Assembly: GCF_011947265.1 (NCBI RefSeq)
Contig: NZ_JAATHD010000019.1
Span: 62,001-126,000, forward strand
Length of the DNA stretch: 64,000 nucleotides
Source: Paenibacillus sp. HB172176
Lineage (GTDB): Bacteria > Bacillota > Bacilli > Paenibacillales > Paenibacillaceae
Reading direction: 5' to 3'
The stretch's first letter is position 1, and every line of letters starts with the position of its first letter. Shown here piece by piece: positions 14,231 through 24,300 of this stretch. Under the pieces are notes generated by a model, which was given only the letters and a program-made list of their open reading frames with translations, was not told where the DNA came from and made no database searches. The translations under genes and the position numbers were made by a program.

Positions 14231-14460
14231 CTACTGTAACGGACATTTTCGGCCTTTAGAAGCTCGTATGAGCCAGCTCAGATTTTTAACGGACATTTGT
14301 TCCGCTTAGCGGACTAATCACGTCGATTATTCGTTCGATTTAATCGCTAAGGCGACCCAATGTCCGTTAGAGAAAATAGGCAGCGAAAAAAGCAGTTTAA
14401 GGTGACCAAATGTCCGTTAGAGCAGGTTACTGTTTTCCAAGGACGCCGTCAGGCGTCTGT
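14231..14460. repeat. Nested-hairpin repeat, family A copy 1
   Basis: Arms in order: TAACGGACATTTTCGGCC, TAACGGACATTTGTTCCGC, then GACCCAATGTCCGTTAGAG and TGACCAAATGTCCGTTAGAG, followed by the GACGCC box hairpin at 14437-14460. Outer arms pair with outer arms and inner with inner. A second copy lies at 51288-51549, where some paired bases have changed together. Confidence 0.82.
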
Positions 14461-14475
14461 CTTGTTACATATTAA

Positions 14476-14985
14476 TCAATGGCAATAAACATTTAAACCG
14501 CTGTACGTACTAAGGTAGGTAATGAGATTCGCATTTTCGATGAACAAGTCGTAGTTATGCTTGGATTGCTGGAGCGTCGCGCTCGCCTCCGCACTGTCCG
14601 ATTCCAAATTATGAAGATGGGCATGATAAGCATCATACATCTCTTCCGTAATATATTGGGCGACGGATAATTCCTCGGGCGGGGCGTTCAGCGGCTCCAA
14701 TAAAGAAGTGACATAAGCCTCGTCTTCCTGCAAATCCTCAGCGGCTAGTTGATTCTGCTGCCGGAGAGTTGTATATTTGTCCACTTGATGATTCATTTCA
14801 TTAACCGCATAAATAAGCTTCGCATAATACAGCTTATCGGAAGAAGCAGTTGCTTCCTCGGCCTTTGAGTCGGGAGCCGTCCAGTAAATGTAGCCGAAGG
14901 CTCCGATCAGCAAGAGCAGAACAGTTATTCGAAACAGTCGCCGTTTTAATGGATGATTCTGCATATTCGACCATGCCGTTCTCAT
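14476..14985 (-). CDS. Membrane-anchored hypothetical protein
   Basis: A 169-residue protein with one N-terminal membrane helix (about residues 18-38, LFRITVLLLLIGAFGYIYW) after a basic start, then an outside domain that looks entirely helical and may form a coiled-coil hairpin (KLIYAVNEMNHQVDKYTTL, then AAEDLQEDEAYVTSLL, then SATLQQSKHNYDLFIENA). The ATG has AAGGAGG at a good distance, and a sigma-A-like promoter lies just upstream on the same strand. I do not recognise the family. It is divergent from the sulfonate-type ABC operon and stands alone, with repeats downstream. Confidence 0.72.
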   Translation of the reverse strand: MRTAWSNMQNHPLKRRLFRITVLLLLIGAFGYIYWTAPDSKAEEATASSDKLYYAKLIYAVNEMNHQVDKYTTLRQQNQLAAEDLQEDEAYVTSLLEPLNAPPEELSVAQYITEEMYDAYHAHLHNLESDSAEASATLQQSKHNYDLFIENANLITYLSTYSGLNVYCH

Positions 14986-15017
14986 AGCTGCTCCTCCTTG
15001 AAGTCCGATTTTTCATT

Positions 15018-15073
15018 ATTATATTATGCGCTTATAATAAAGTCTACCCGCATACTTGGTTTAATGATATAAT
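15018..15073. promoter_or_regulatory. Divergent promoters between the anchored protein and ABC operon
   Basis: On the minus strand TAGACT (15041-15046), 17 nt and TATAAT (15018-15023). On the plus strand an extended -10, TGATATAAT (15065-15073), with its -35 region overlapping the minus-strand -35. No S-box, T-box or other riboswitch structure was recognised here. Confidence 0.55.
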
Positions 15074-15156
15074 TAAGCTTGGCTTCTACAGAGATCGACA
15101 TATTTCTCGGGAAATAAAGATGAACAGCCATAAATTCAAAGCAGAGGGGTTTCAAA

Positions 15157-16215
15157 ATGAAAGGTTCAATGAAGAAAGTACTGGCAAGCGCATTACTGGT
15201 TATGATGGTTGCGGCACTCGCCGCATGCGGCGGCAACAAGAATGAAACGAACAACGCGAATAGCGGGGCTAATGGTGAGCAAGCAACTGCCGCGCCTGCG
15301 CCAACGAAGCTGACTCTCGGATATTTAAGCGTAATGGACGACGCCCAAACGATCCTTGCCTACAAGGCAGGTCTCTATGAGGAGTATGGTCTTGATGTAG
15401 ATATGAAGGTGTTCCAAAGCGGTACCGATCTGATCAAGGCAATGGTTGGCGGTCAAGTGGACGGCGGCGTGCTTGGTTTCACGAATGCGTTGTCGTGGCT
15501 TAGCAAGGGCTCCGACCTGAAAATTGTAGGCGGCGCGCAAATCGGCTACCACAGCTTGCTCGTCGGCAGCGACAGCGGCATTGATACGGTCAGCCAGCTC
15601 AAGGGCAAGAGCATTGCCTCGCAGAAGCAAGGGAGCACGGCGGACATCGTATGGAACGGCGAGGTTCTGGCGAGCGGCAACCTGACGAAGCAAGATGTGA
15701 CGATGCAATATGTATCTCCGGCTGTGGCGATTCAATCGCTGGCGGCAGGCAAAGTTGACGGCGCGTTCGTCTTCGAGCCGTACGCATCGATCGCCAGACT
15801 GTCCTACCCGGTCAAAGAGATTTATGAAATCGGCGAGCAATGGCCATTTCCTTGCATGGTTGTGATCACGACAGGCGATCTTGTGAAGAATCATCGCGAT
15901 GCGGTGGACAAGATGCTGGATGCTCAGAAGGAAGCGATTGAGATGCTTCAGAACGATCCTGCGAAAGCGGCGAGCTTTATTACGGAAGAATTTATTAAAG
16001 AACCGACGCTCAAGAAGCTTGACGGCTCAGAGGTTCCATCCGAGCAAGTCATTCAATCCGCGATTGAATCCCAGACCTTCGAATGGGCGCTGAGCGATTC
16101 CGATATCTCTCGCATGGACGAAATTACGCAGTTCATGGTGGATCAGGAAATTTTGAAAGAGAAGATCGACGTGCATGATGCTCTTGACCTGACATGGCAG
16201 GAGCAACAAAAATAA
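15157..16215 (+). CDS. SsuA/NMT1-type substrate-binding lipoprotein
   Basis: A 352-residue exported binding protein: basic start, hydrophobic core and lipobox LAAC (acylated Cys about residue 24), an Asn/Ala-rich linker, then the NMT1/SsuA-type fold. Typical parts are LTLGYLSVMDDAQTILAYKAGLYEEYGLDV, VGGQVDGGVLGF and IQSLAAGKVDGAFVFEP. This family carries sulfonates, taurine, nitrate or pyrimidine precursors. The cysteine synthase gene at the end of the operon points to an organosulfur substrate, which is inference. The ATG follows GAGGGG. It is the first gene of a compact operon with a permease, an ATPase and cysK. Confidence 0.88.
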   Translation: MKGSMKKVLASALLVMMVAALAACGGNKNETNNANSGANGEQATAAPAPTKLTLGYLSVMDDAQTILAYKAGLYEEYGLDVDMKVFQSGTDLIKAMVGGQVDGGVLGFTNALSWLSKGSDLKIVGGAQIGYHSLLVGSDSGIDTVSQLKGKSIASQKQGSTADIVWNGEVLASGNLTKQDVTMQYVSPAVAIQSLAAGKVDGAFVFEPYASIARLSYPVKEIYEIGEQWPFPCMVVITTGDLVKNHRDAVDKMLDAQKEAIEMLQNDPAKAASFITEEFIKEPTLKKLDGSEVPSEQVIQSAIESQTFEWALSDSDISRMDEITQFMVDQEILKEKIDVHDALDLTWQEQQK

Positions 16216-16232
16216 GTTAGGATGTTACCGCA

Positions 16233-17018
16233 ATGAAAAAGAATGTACGCAAATCATGGAATCAGCTTTGGCCTTTCCTTGTATCGATAGGTATTCTGCT
16301 AGTGCTCTTGCAGCTTGGCAATGCGAGCAATCCGATCATCATTCCATCCATTGGCGAGGTTTTCGAACGCCTGGCTGACGAGGTGCAGCAAGGGGATTTT
16401 TGGCATTCGCTCGGCGCCAGCTTATATAGACTCGGAATCGGGTTTCCAATTGCTTGCTTCCTGGGAGGGCTGCTAGGCTTGCTGGCAGGACTATTCCGCC
16501 ATTTTGCGCATATTTTGCGCAGTTTAATCGGGATTCTGCAGTCGATCCCTCCCATCACCTGGCTGCCGTTCCTTGTTATTATTTACGGCTTCGGAGATTT
16601 GCCGATTATCGTCATTATCATTATCGCAAGCTTCTTCCCAATGGCGTTGTCCGTCATGAACGCAACCGAAGGCGTCAACCCTACGCATATCGAGGTGGCG
16701 AAGGTGCTTGGCGCGAATAAGGGGCAGCTGCTTCGCAAGGTGTATTTGCCGGAAACGCTGCCGGCCTTTATCACGGGCGCGCAAGTGGCCTTTGGCAACG
16801 CATGGCGTTCGTTGATCGCGGGCGAGATGGTCGGAAGCGCGGCTGTCGGCCTCGGCTTCGCCATCAGCTTCTCCGGCGAGGTTGCCGACATGGAAGGCGT
16901 TATCATGTATATTATCGTAATCGGCGTTATTGCGACCATTCTCGATCACTTCGTGCTTGAACAACTGAAGCGCAGATTGCTTCATTGGCGATACATCAAG
17001 GGAGGAGGAGATCACTAA
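16233..17018 (+). CDS. ABC transporter permease, SsuC/TauC type
   Basis: A 261-residue inner-membrane permease with about six helices. It has the ATPase-docking EAA-like loop (NPTHIEVAKVLGANKGQLLRKVYLPETLPAFITG) and the family's RSLIAGEMVGSAAVGLGFAI segment. It begins 17 bases after the binding-protein stop and its stop overlaps the ATPase start by one base (TAATG), indicating translational coupling. It probably carries the same organosulfur compound as the binding protein. Confidence 0.9.
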   Translation: MKKNVRKSWNQLWPFLVSIGILLVLLQLGNASNPIIIPSIGEVFERLADEVQQGDFWHSLGASLYRLGIGFPIACFLGGLLGLLAGLFRHFAHILRSLIGILQSIPPITWLPFLVIIYGFGDLPIIVIIIIASFFPMALSVMNATEGVNPTHIEVAKVLGANKGQLLRKVYLPETLPAFITGAQVAFGNAWRSLIAGEMVGSAAVGLGFAISFSGEVADMEGVIMYIIVIGVIATILDHFVLEQLKRRLLHWRYIKGGGDH

Positions 17019-17749
17019 TGCAGACGCTGGAGCTTCGGCATGTAGGGAAATCCTTCGGTCAATTGCAAGTGCTGAAGGATATTAACATTACGATCGAGAA
17101 GGGCGAATTCGCTGCCATTGTCGGCCCCTCCGGCTGCGGGAAGAGCACGGCGCTGCGCATGTTCGCCGGACTTGAGTCGCCGTCCGAAGGGGATGTGCTG
17201 GCCGACGGCATGGCGATCAAAGGGCCGTCTCCCGAGCGAATGTTCATCTTTCAGGAGCATGCGCTCTACCCTTGGTCGACCGTGGAACAGAATGTGGGAC
17301 TTGGCCTGGAGCTTGCCGGCGTGTCCAAATCCGAGCGCAAGGAACGCATTAATGCGGTGCTGGCGAAGGTGAATCTGGCCGGCTTTAACAACTATTATCC
17401 GGCCCAGCTGTCCGGGGGAATGAAGCAGCGCGCCGCAATCGCGCGAGCGCTCATTATGGACCCGGATGTGCTGCTGCTTGACGAGCCGTATGGCGCGCTC
17501 GATGCCATGACCAGATTGACGATGCAGAATGAATTGCAGACGATCTGGTCCGGCTCGGGCAAGACGATGCTGCTCATCACCCATGATATCGACGAGGCGT
17601 TGTATCTGGCCGACAAAATATTCGTCATGAGCGCAAGACCCGGTCAAGTCGTAGAGACGATTAGGCTCGATCAGGCAAGACCTCGGAATCGTAATGACGA
17701 GAGCTTCTCGGCAAACCGTCAGAAGATTATGAGCCTCTTGGGGCTTTAA
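17018..17749 (+). CDS. ABC transporter ATPase, SsuB/TauB type
   Basis: A 243-residue nucleotide-binding subunit with Walker A GPSGCGKST (36-44), Q-loop in FIFQEHALYPW, signature LSGGMKQR, Walker B LLLDEPYGALD and the switch His in LLITHDIDEALYLADK. The FQEHALYPW segment is typical of the sulfonate/nitrate/taurine group. The ATG at 17018, with GGAGGAGGAG upstream, is preferred to an in-frame ATG 33 bases earlier that lies inside the permease gene. It powers the adjacent permease. The stop is followed by cysK after about 43 bases. Confidence 0.93.
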   Translation: MQTLELRHVGKSFGQLQVLKDINITIEKGEFAAIVGPSGCGKSTALRMFAGLESPSEGDVLADGMAIKGPSPERMFIFQEHALYPWSTVEQNVGLGLELAGVSKSERKERINAVLAKVNLAGFNNYYPAQLSGGMKQRAAIARALIMDPDVLLLDEPYGALDAMTRLTMQNELQTIWSGSGKTMLLITHDIDEALYLADKIFVMSARPGQVVETIRLDQARPRNRNDESFSANRQKIMSLLGL

Positions 17750-17792
17750 TTCATTCAACGGAAAATCGACAACAAGAGAGGATGTGCCAGCA

Positions 17793-18719
17793 GTGGCGAG
17801 AATAGTTTCTTCAGTCACGGAGCTTATAGGCGATACGCCGATCGTGAGGCTGAGACGAGTGGCAGCCGAGACGGGCGCATCCGTCTACATGAAGCTGGAA
17901 TATTTCAATCCGGGCAAGAGCGTGAAGGATCGCGCGGCCTTCAACATGATTGATCGCGCCGAGCGCGAAGGCAAGATTAGGCGGGGCGTATCGACGATTA
18001 TTGAACCGACCTCGGGCAATACCGGGATTGGTCTGGCGATGGTCAGCGCGGCCTTCGGTTATCCCTGCATCATTACGATGCCGGAGAGCGCGACGCGCGA
18101 GCGCGTCCAGGTGATGAGGGCCTATGGAGCAGAGGTGATTCTTACGGCTGCTTCCGAGGGCATGAGCGGGGCTATTGCGAAGGCGGAGGAATTGGCGAAG
18201 ACTACGCCCGGAAGCTTCATTCCGATGCAGTTCGAGAATCCCGCCAATTCGGACGCGCATCGTCTGACGACAGCCGTCGAAATCTATGACGCATTCGAGG
18301 GCAAGCTCGATGCGCTGGTGCTGACCGCGGGAACAGGAGGCACGATTACGGGCGTTGGCGAAGAGCTGAAGAAGAAGCTTCCCACGCTGAAAATCTATGC
18401 CGTGGAGCCTGCCGGCTCGCCCGTTCTGGCGGGCGGCAAGCCAGGCAAGCATAAGATTCCGGGAACCGGACCCGGCTTCGTGCCTGCGATATTGAATACA
18501 GAGATCTATGATGAAATTTTGCATATAGAGGATGATGACGCGCAGCATATGGCGCGCCGTCTGGCCTCCGAGGAAGGCATTCTCGTGGGAGCTTCTTCCG
18601 CAGCATCGGCTTACTTCGCGGTCGAGCTGGCGAAGAAGCTGCCTGCTTCGGCGCAGGTGCTCTGCATCGCTCCGGATTCGGGCGAACGTTATTTGTCTAC
18701 GGATTTGTTTGGGGAGTAG
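17793..18719 (+). CDS. cysK: Cysteine synthase (O-acetylserine sulfhydrylase)
   Basis: A PLP enzyme that makes cysteine from O-acetylserine and sulfide. Visible motifs: PGKSVKDRAAFNMI with the PLP lysine at K45, the phosphate/substrate loop TSGNTGIGLAM, the glycine loop GTGGTITGVGEELK and the closing IAPDSGERYLST. The GTG at 17793 gives 308 residues, the family norm, and lies eleven bases from GAGAGG; a GTG nine bases earlier is too close to that site. As last gene of the ABC operon it joins imported sulfur to cysteine synthesis. No sulfonate monooxygenase is in the window. A paralogous CysM-like role (thiosulfate use) cannot be excluded. Confidence 0.93.
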   Translation: MARIVSSVTELIGDTPIVRLRRVAAETGASVYMKLEYFNPGKSVKDRAAFNMIDRAEREGKIRRGVSTIIEPTSGNTGIGLAMVSAAFGYPCIITMPESATRERVQVMRAYGAEVILTAASEGMSGAIAKAEELAKTTPGSFIPMQFENPANSDAHRLTTAVEIYDAFEGKLDALVLTAGTGGTITGVGEELKKKLPTLKIYAVEPAGSPVLAGGKPGKHKIPGTGPGFVPAILNTEIYDEILHIEDDDAQHMARRLASEEGILVGASSAASAYFAVELAKKLPASAQVLCIAPDSGERYLSTDLFGE

Positions 18720-18754
18720 CGGCATAAGAATACAGTTCATGCCCAGTCAAATTT

Positions 18755-18790
18755 TGCTCGCGCCTTCAGGTGCGGGCTATTTGTCATTTA
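18755..18790 (+). terminator. Probable terminator after cysK
   Basis: GCTCGCGCC pairs with GGTGCGGGC (two G-U pairs) around TTCA and is followed by a T-rich stretch. Confidence 0.6.
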
Positions 18791-18880
18791 CGAGCGGATT
18801 GATGAAGAAATAGAGATCTTGTATTTCGGATCTGTTTAAAATGAGGTATGATAGAGCAGCAAATGACCGGGGGGTTGCAG

Positions 18881-21130
18881 ATGGAAAATAGAAAACGAAA
18901 ATCCCATCTTTTTTACCAGTTTTTAATTTCCCATATCCTTATATTCGCCATTCCGTTCACGATCCTGAGCTGCGTCGTCTATTATAACGCCGTCGTCAGC
19001 TTTAAGGGCGAGGTCGAATCCTCGAACATGTTCAAGCTGGATCAGTTGAAGAAGACGTTCGACTTGATGGCGAAGGGTTTGGACAAGACGGCTTCGAGGA
19101 TTTCGATTGATTCCGATTTGACTCCGTTTAACGTGAGGAACGGGAGCTACAATGGGGTAATAGCGAAGGATAAACTGGCCACCTATAAGGACAGCAATGT
19201 CATCGCGGAAGAAATAGCGCTGTACTTCCACGGGGACGACCGCTTGTATACTTCGGTGGGCATGAGCACGCTCGAAACATTCTTCAGCAGTATCTATCCT
19301 GTTGCGGCATCTGATGCCGACAGCTTAATGATGGATTTGGACCATCTTCATTCACCGGAATTATTGCGTTTGCCAGCGCCTTCGAACAAGCAGCAAGCCA
19401 ACATTCTGGTATATGCGGTTCCGATTCCCCGTAATTCGCAATCACCGTACGGGACTGTGGTGTTCTTCCTATCCGAATCGATGCTGACTGAATTCGCCGA
19501 CCCCATTCTTGGCGATTTCATTGGAGGCGTATACATCTCGGACTCCAAGGGCGACTTATTTGCATCCAAATCCACAGGCATAGCGCTAGCGGAAGCCGAT
19601 ATTAATCATTTATTGTCTCGATATGATCTTGACGGCGTCTACAACGCTTCGATCGACAAGGAACGGTATTCGATGATGCGCGAAAATTCCGAAGCGACGG
19701 GCTGGTCGTACGCCGTCGTTATGCCGACAAGCCAGTTCATAGGACGCGTGCTCGAGATGAGGACGTTCATTCTGATTGTATGTGCGGTTGTTGTAACGAT
19801 TGGCCTTTCGATTGCTTTCCTGCTGTCGAGACGACAATATCGTCCGATTCGCGGAGTTGCCGATCGTATCCGTTCGTTGCATGCCTTGCGGGACGGCGCG
19901 AATGAAAGCAAGCATGAACTGGATGTTCTGTGGTCTTCCGTGGAATCTACGCGTGAGATGATCGAGCAACTCGATTACCAGAGGCCAATCGTTCGAGAGC
20001 AATTTTTCTTCAAGCTGCTGAAGGGCATGATGAAGGATGCCGGGGAGATCGAGACGAATGCTTCCCGGGAAGATCTGGTCTGGCGCGGAGAGCTATTCTT
20101 CGTGGCCGTCATATCCATCGATTCGGACGAGTATATTCCAACGCAGAACAGGGAGGGGCTGCTGCGAACCTTATCTGCCGTTCCGCTTCCGGACGCGGTT
20201 GGGTACGGCGTGGAAATGACGATGGAGCAGGCCATTGTCATGCTGGTGAATACCGATTGCGAGCCGTCCGGGATGCGTCAGATTCAGGAAACGGCCGCGA
20301 GCGAGCTCTCGCAGTTATTCGAAGGCTGCTGCGGCTTCAAGCCGATGATTGGACTCGGCAACGCGGTGTCCGCACTGACGAACGTGAACCGATCATTTAT
20401 TGAAGCTTGCGCCGCTCTGGAAACGAATGTGAAGAGCAGGTCAGGCTCTATCTTGTTCTTCAATGACATTTCCGATTTGAAGGAACGCCATGATTGGTAC
20501 CCCGCGGAGGAGCAGATCAGGCTGGTCCAGAGCATGAAGCAAGGCAACGAAGAAGCTGCGAACGCAGCTCTTGAAGCCATCCTCCTGGATCTGCAGGGCA
20601 AGGATTCGTCCTTATTCATGTTCCGTTGCATGAGCTTCGACTTGGTGAACACCTGCTTGAAAGCGATTAGCGAGTTGAAGCTGACGCTATTGAAGGGCCA
20701 TGTGAGCCTGCTCACGGAATTCACATCGCTGGAGCAATTGCGTCAGGCGATGACGGGGATGATTGCGGATATTTGCAAGCAGGTTGAAGCGAGCAAACAG
20801 AACAAGAATCATGAATTGGGCGAACAGATTTTACGGTATGTGGGCGATCATTTCAAAGAATACGATCTGAATCTGGAGAGGATCGCCGACCACTTCCAAA
20901 TGTCGTTGTCCTATTTCAGCCGCTTCATGAAGGAACAAACCGGCTACACCTTCTCCGAGTATGTCGCGGATCTTCGAATGGAGGAAGTGAAGCGCCAATT
21001 GAAACAAACCGGGCAACCGATCAAGGATATCGTGGCGGGCGTCGGCTACGCCGATGTGCCGAACTTTATTCGCAAATTCAAAAATGCCGAGGGCATTACG
21101 CCCGGACAATATCGCAAGCTCCATTCCTAG
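18881..21130 (+). CDS. Membrane-anchored AraC-family regulator
   Basis: A 749-residue one-component regulator: first membrane helix about residues 10-32 (FLISHILIFAIPFTIL), an extracellular sensor of about 250 residues resembling a Cache domain, a second helix near 290-312 (ILIVCAVVVTIGLSIAFLLS), a cytoplasmic middle region with a GGDEF-like fold remnant common in this group, and a C-terminal AraC domain (about 645-749) with both helix-turn-helix units (LNLERIADHFQMSLSYFSRFMKEQ and QPIKDIVAGVGYADVPNFIRKFKNAEGITPGQYR). It probably senses an outside sugar and activates the secreted glycosidase and transporter genes that follow. Of three possible Met starts, the one at 18881 has GGGGGG six bases upstream. 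A terminator follows. Confidence 0.9.
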   Translation: MENRKRKSHLFYQFLISHILIFAIPFTILSCVVYYNAVVSFKGEVESSNMFKLDQLKKTFDLMAKGLDKTASRISIDSDLTPFNVRNGSYNGVIAKDKLATYKDSNVIAEEIALYFHGDDRLYTSVGMSTLETFFSSIYPVAASDADSLMMDLDHLHSPELLRLPAPSNKQQANILVYAVPIPRNSQSPYGTVVFFLSESMLTEFADPILGDFIGGVYISDSKGDLFASKSTGIALAEADINHLLSRYDLDGVYNASIDKERYSMMRENSEATGWSYAVVMPTSQFIGRVLEMRTFILIVCAVVVTIGLSIAFLLSRRQYRPIRGVADRIRSLHALRDGANESKHELDVLWSSVESTREMIEQLDYQRPIVREQFFFKLLKGMMKDAGEIETNASREDLVWRGELFFVAVISIDSDEYIPTQNREGLLRTLSAVPLPDAVGYGVEMTMEQAIVMLVNTDCEPSGMRQIQETAASELSQLFEGCCGFKPMIGLGNAVSALTNVNRSFIEACAALETNVKSRSGSILFFNDISDLKERHDWYPAEEQIRLVQSMKQGNEEAANAALEAILLDLQGKDSSLFMFRCMSFDLVNTCLKAISELKLTLLKGHVSLLTEFTSLEQLRQAMTGMIADICKQVEASKQNKNHELGEQILRYVGDHFKEYDLNLERIADHFQMSLSYFSRFMKEQTGYTFSEYVADLRMEEVKRQLKQTGQPIKDIVAGVGYADVPNFIRKFKNAEGITPGQYRKLHS

Positions 21131-21159
21131 CGGAGGACTTGCGGATATCGGCTTTTCGC

Positions 21160-21190
21160 AAGGGGGGATATTTACCCCCTTGTTTTTTTT
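21160..21190 (+). terminator. Rho-independent terminator
   Basis: AAGGGGGG/CCCCCTT stem with a short AT loop followed by a T-run, about 30 bases after the AraC gene. Confidence 0.85.
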
Positions 21191-21280
21191 GTTCCAAATC
21201 ATCAAAAAGCAGAAAAATGACAATCGTGAGCAACAAATACATAGCCGGGAATCATGGCGGGATGAAATACATGCCCGGTG

Positions 21281-21322
21281 TAGAAACACATGTTTACGCT
21301 GAATCCTCGTTCTGTTTAGAAT
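21281..21322 (+). promoter_or_regulatory. Promoter of the large secreted glycosidase
   Basis: TTTACG (21293-21298), 18 nt and TAGAAT (21317-21322), preceded by GAAACACATG. The same -35/-10 pair, the 18-nt spacing and an upstream AACACAT block recur before the permease operon at 27993-28022, which suggests one shared activator, probably the AraC protein upstream. Confidence 0.6.
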
Positions 21323-21360
21323 GAATTCGCGGTACATTCCACCAGGAAAGGGTGAAGCTT

Positions 21361-24300
21361 GTGCAAAGGCATTTTGCAAAAATCTTGTTGATGATCGGGT
21401 GTATGACGCTTGTCTTGTTAGTGGGCCAATCCGTCATACATGCGTCAACAACAAGCCATCTTGATTATGATTTCGAAACGGTGGTGAACAGTGGATTCGA
21501 GGGGCTCGGAGCTGAATTGGATCCGTTCCAATTCATGCCGGAAAGCATGGAGAAGGGGTATAGCGAGCAATATTGGGAAATCGAAAAGCTTAGAATCAAA
21601 AAATACAAACCAAAATTAATTCGAATGTGGTTTCAGCTCGATTGGATCGAACCGGTCAATGACAATAACGATCCTTTCGTCATGAACGCTCAAGGTTTTT
21701 CCGTAGACAATGTCCGCATGGAATCCGTCAATCGCATTCTTCAATTTCTTAAAGAAGAGGACATCGACGTCATTCTGGTCATGGGGTGGAAGCGCGACGT
21801 TCCCCAGTGGGACTGGCTTACCTATCCTTCTTCCAAAGATGAAAGCGCTCCCTCGAATGTGGACGAATGGACGGAAGGCATCTCTTACACGTTGAATTAC
21901 TTCCTCAATACGCAAGGCTATAGCAATATTAAAGCGATCCATACCTTTAACGAAGTGAACGGGAACGAAATGCTTGTTCCGGAAGGAACGGACAAGCAGG
22001 CCTTCTACATGAATTTGCTGCAGTCGCTGCATGACCGGCTCGTCGAAGACGGTCTCCGGGATCGCGTCCAGTTGCTTGCACCGGACGAAAGCGGCCGGGC
22101 TTTGCAGTGGGTCATGAGCAGCGAGAAGAACAAAGACGAGATTATTGACGCGTACAGCTCGCATGCTTACCGAATGGATGACGAACGCGTAGGCGGTTGG
22201 CTGGAGGAGCGAGCCAATATTCTGAGACCGTCCGGGAAAAAGCTGTATGTGTCCGAGTTCGGAGCGCCTAATAGCGATACGTATGAATCAAGAGAGTCAT
22301 TCGATTATGGCATCAAGCTGTCCGAGGTCATTCTCGCGGGGCTTAACAACGATGTTACGAAAGCGATGTCATTCTGGAGAAGCCATGAACAGTATCTGGT
22401 CTCTCCGCGGGCGTACAACGCCAACGCGATCTCGAAGCCGGGATTGCAGGCGCTCGGCTTATGGCGCTGGCTTCCGGACGATCTGCAGCCCAGATATGTG
22501 TATTATGCCTTCAGCTTGTTGAGCACGATGATCGATAAGGGCAGCGATATCGTATTCTCCAGCTCGGACGATTCGACGATACGAACGGCAGGCATCGTCA
22601 GCGGAGCGGATTATACCTTTATTGTGCTCAATAAGGATGCCGAAAACGCGAAAGACGTTGCTTTGCAGTTCAGCGATACGATTAACGTTCCGCTGTACCG
22701 GTATGTATACTCCGATACGGTCGTCAGAGACGGGAACTTGTCAATCATTCAATGGGATAAGCAGTTTAGCGGCGGCAATCTCGACACAGTGACGGATGTG
22801 ATTCCGGCGGGCAGCCTGATCGTCTATACAACGAAGACGACTCCCGCGCAGGCCTCGATTGCGCCTGCCGACGGCGTCACGCTGCAAGCCGGCCAGACGC
22901 AGCAATTCACCGCTTCATTGCAAGGCGCGACCGGTACGGTAGCGTGGTCGGTGTACGGCGCTGGCAGCATCAGTCCTTCCGGCCTGTACACGGCTCCCGG
23001 TCTCGTTGACGAACCGTCAACGGCGCTCATTCGGGCAGCCTTGACGACGGATCCGTCCATTTACAATCTGACCATGGTGAAGCTGGCTCCGGAGAACACG
23101 GATACGGTTGCTCCGGCCAATATAGCGGATTTAGAAGTTTCCGGCTATACAAGCGATTCGGTTACCTTGCAATGGACCGCGCCCGGTGACGATGCGGAGA
23201 CGGGAACCGTTTCGGGCTACAAAGCGGCCTATTCTCTCTACGATATCGGCATGTCCAATTTTTATGGATCGTCGCAAGCCGATGTCACGCCTGTACCCGT
23301 TGCGGCCGGGAATACCCAGACGATGACGATTGAAGGGCTGTTGCCGGGAGCAACCTATCATTTTGCGGTCAGGGCGTATGATGAAAGCGGCAATTGGTCC
23401 GTCATTGGCGATTCGTCCCAGGTTGCGCATCAAACATTGCCCCCGATGCTGGAAGATTTTGAAGACGGCCAGGCGCAAGGGTGGGCATCTTCCGGTGGAA
23501 CCTGGTCTGTAGCGGATACAGGGACATCATGGGTTTACCGGCAGAGCGATTCCGCTTCGTACAGCAGGGCCGTCTATGATAGCCGCGATTGGCGCGATGT
23601 GACCGCGAAGGCTTCATTCGCCTATCAGTCCGCCGCGAGCGATGCGAGCTTCGGTCTTATCGGCAGATATCAGGATGGCGGGAATTACTATATGTTCAAG
23701 TACGATGTTTCGAATGCGCGGCTGCAGCTGCAGAAGAGAGTATCGAATACGGTAACGACATTATCCGAAATTCCGCTGGTTCTTAATCCGGATACCTTCT
23801 ATGATTTGACGTTCGATATGAGGGGAACGAGGTTGCTTGGCTATGTCAATGGAGAGCTGCAATTGTCCGCCCGCGACGAATCGCTGTATGAGGGGAAGTC
23901 GGGGTTGCTGCTGAACAAGCTTGCAGGCGAAGTCGACGATTTCCTTCTGTCCAACAGCCTGGGGGATATGGAACTGCTGCAAGCCGTCCCCGGAGACGAT
24001 CATGTGGAGCTTAGCTTTACGGAGGTCAACGGGGCTTCCGGCTACACCGTCTTGTATGGCGAGAAATCAGGCGTTTACACGGATTCCCTTTCGATCGACG
24101 CGGCATTCGTCAACGCGCAATACGATAGCGTTACGGTTGACATTCCGGGTCTGAAAAACAACAACACGTATTTCTTCAGGATCAGACCGGAGAATAGTCT
24201 GGGACCGGGAATGCAGTCCAATGAAAGAGGCGCGATGACAAGAAGCCCGCTGTTAAGCGATTCCTTTGAAGACGGCGACGCTTCCGATTGGAAGGTGGAC

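Noticed and set aside
13893-14460. Repeat elements considered as insertion sequences or MITEs with target duplications
   Set aside because: No transposase, no clear terminal inverted repeats at fixed ends and no flanking direct duplication could be found for either copy of either family.
15018-15156. Possible S-box or T-box leader for the sulfur operon
   Set aside because: The leader is short, lacks the conserved S-box or T-box sequences and has no terminator hairpin before the first gene.
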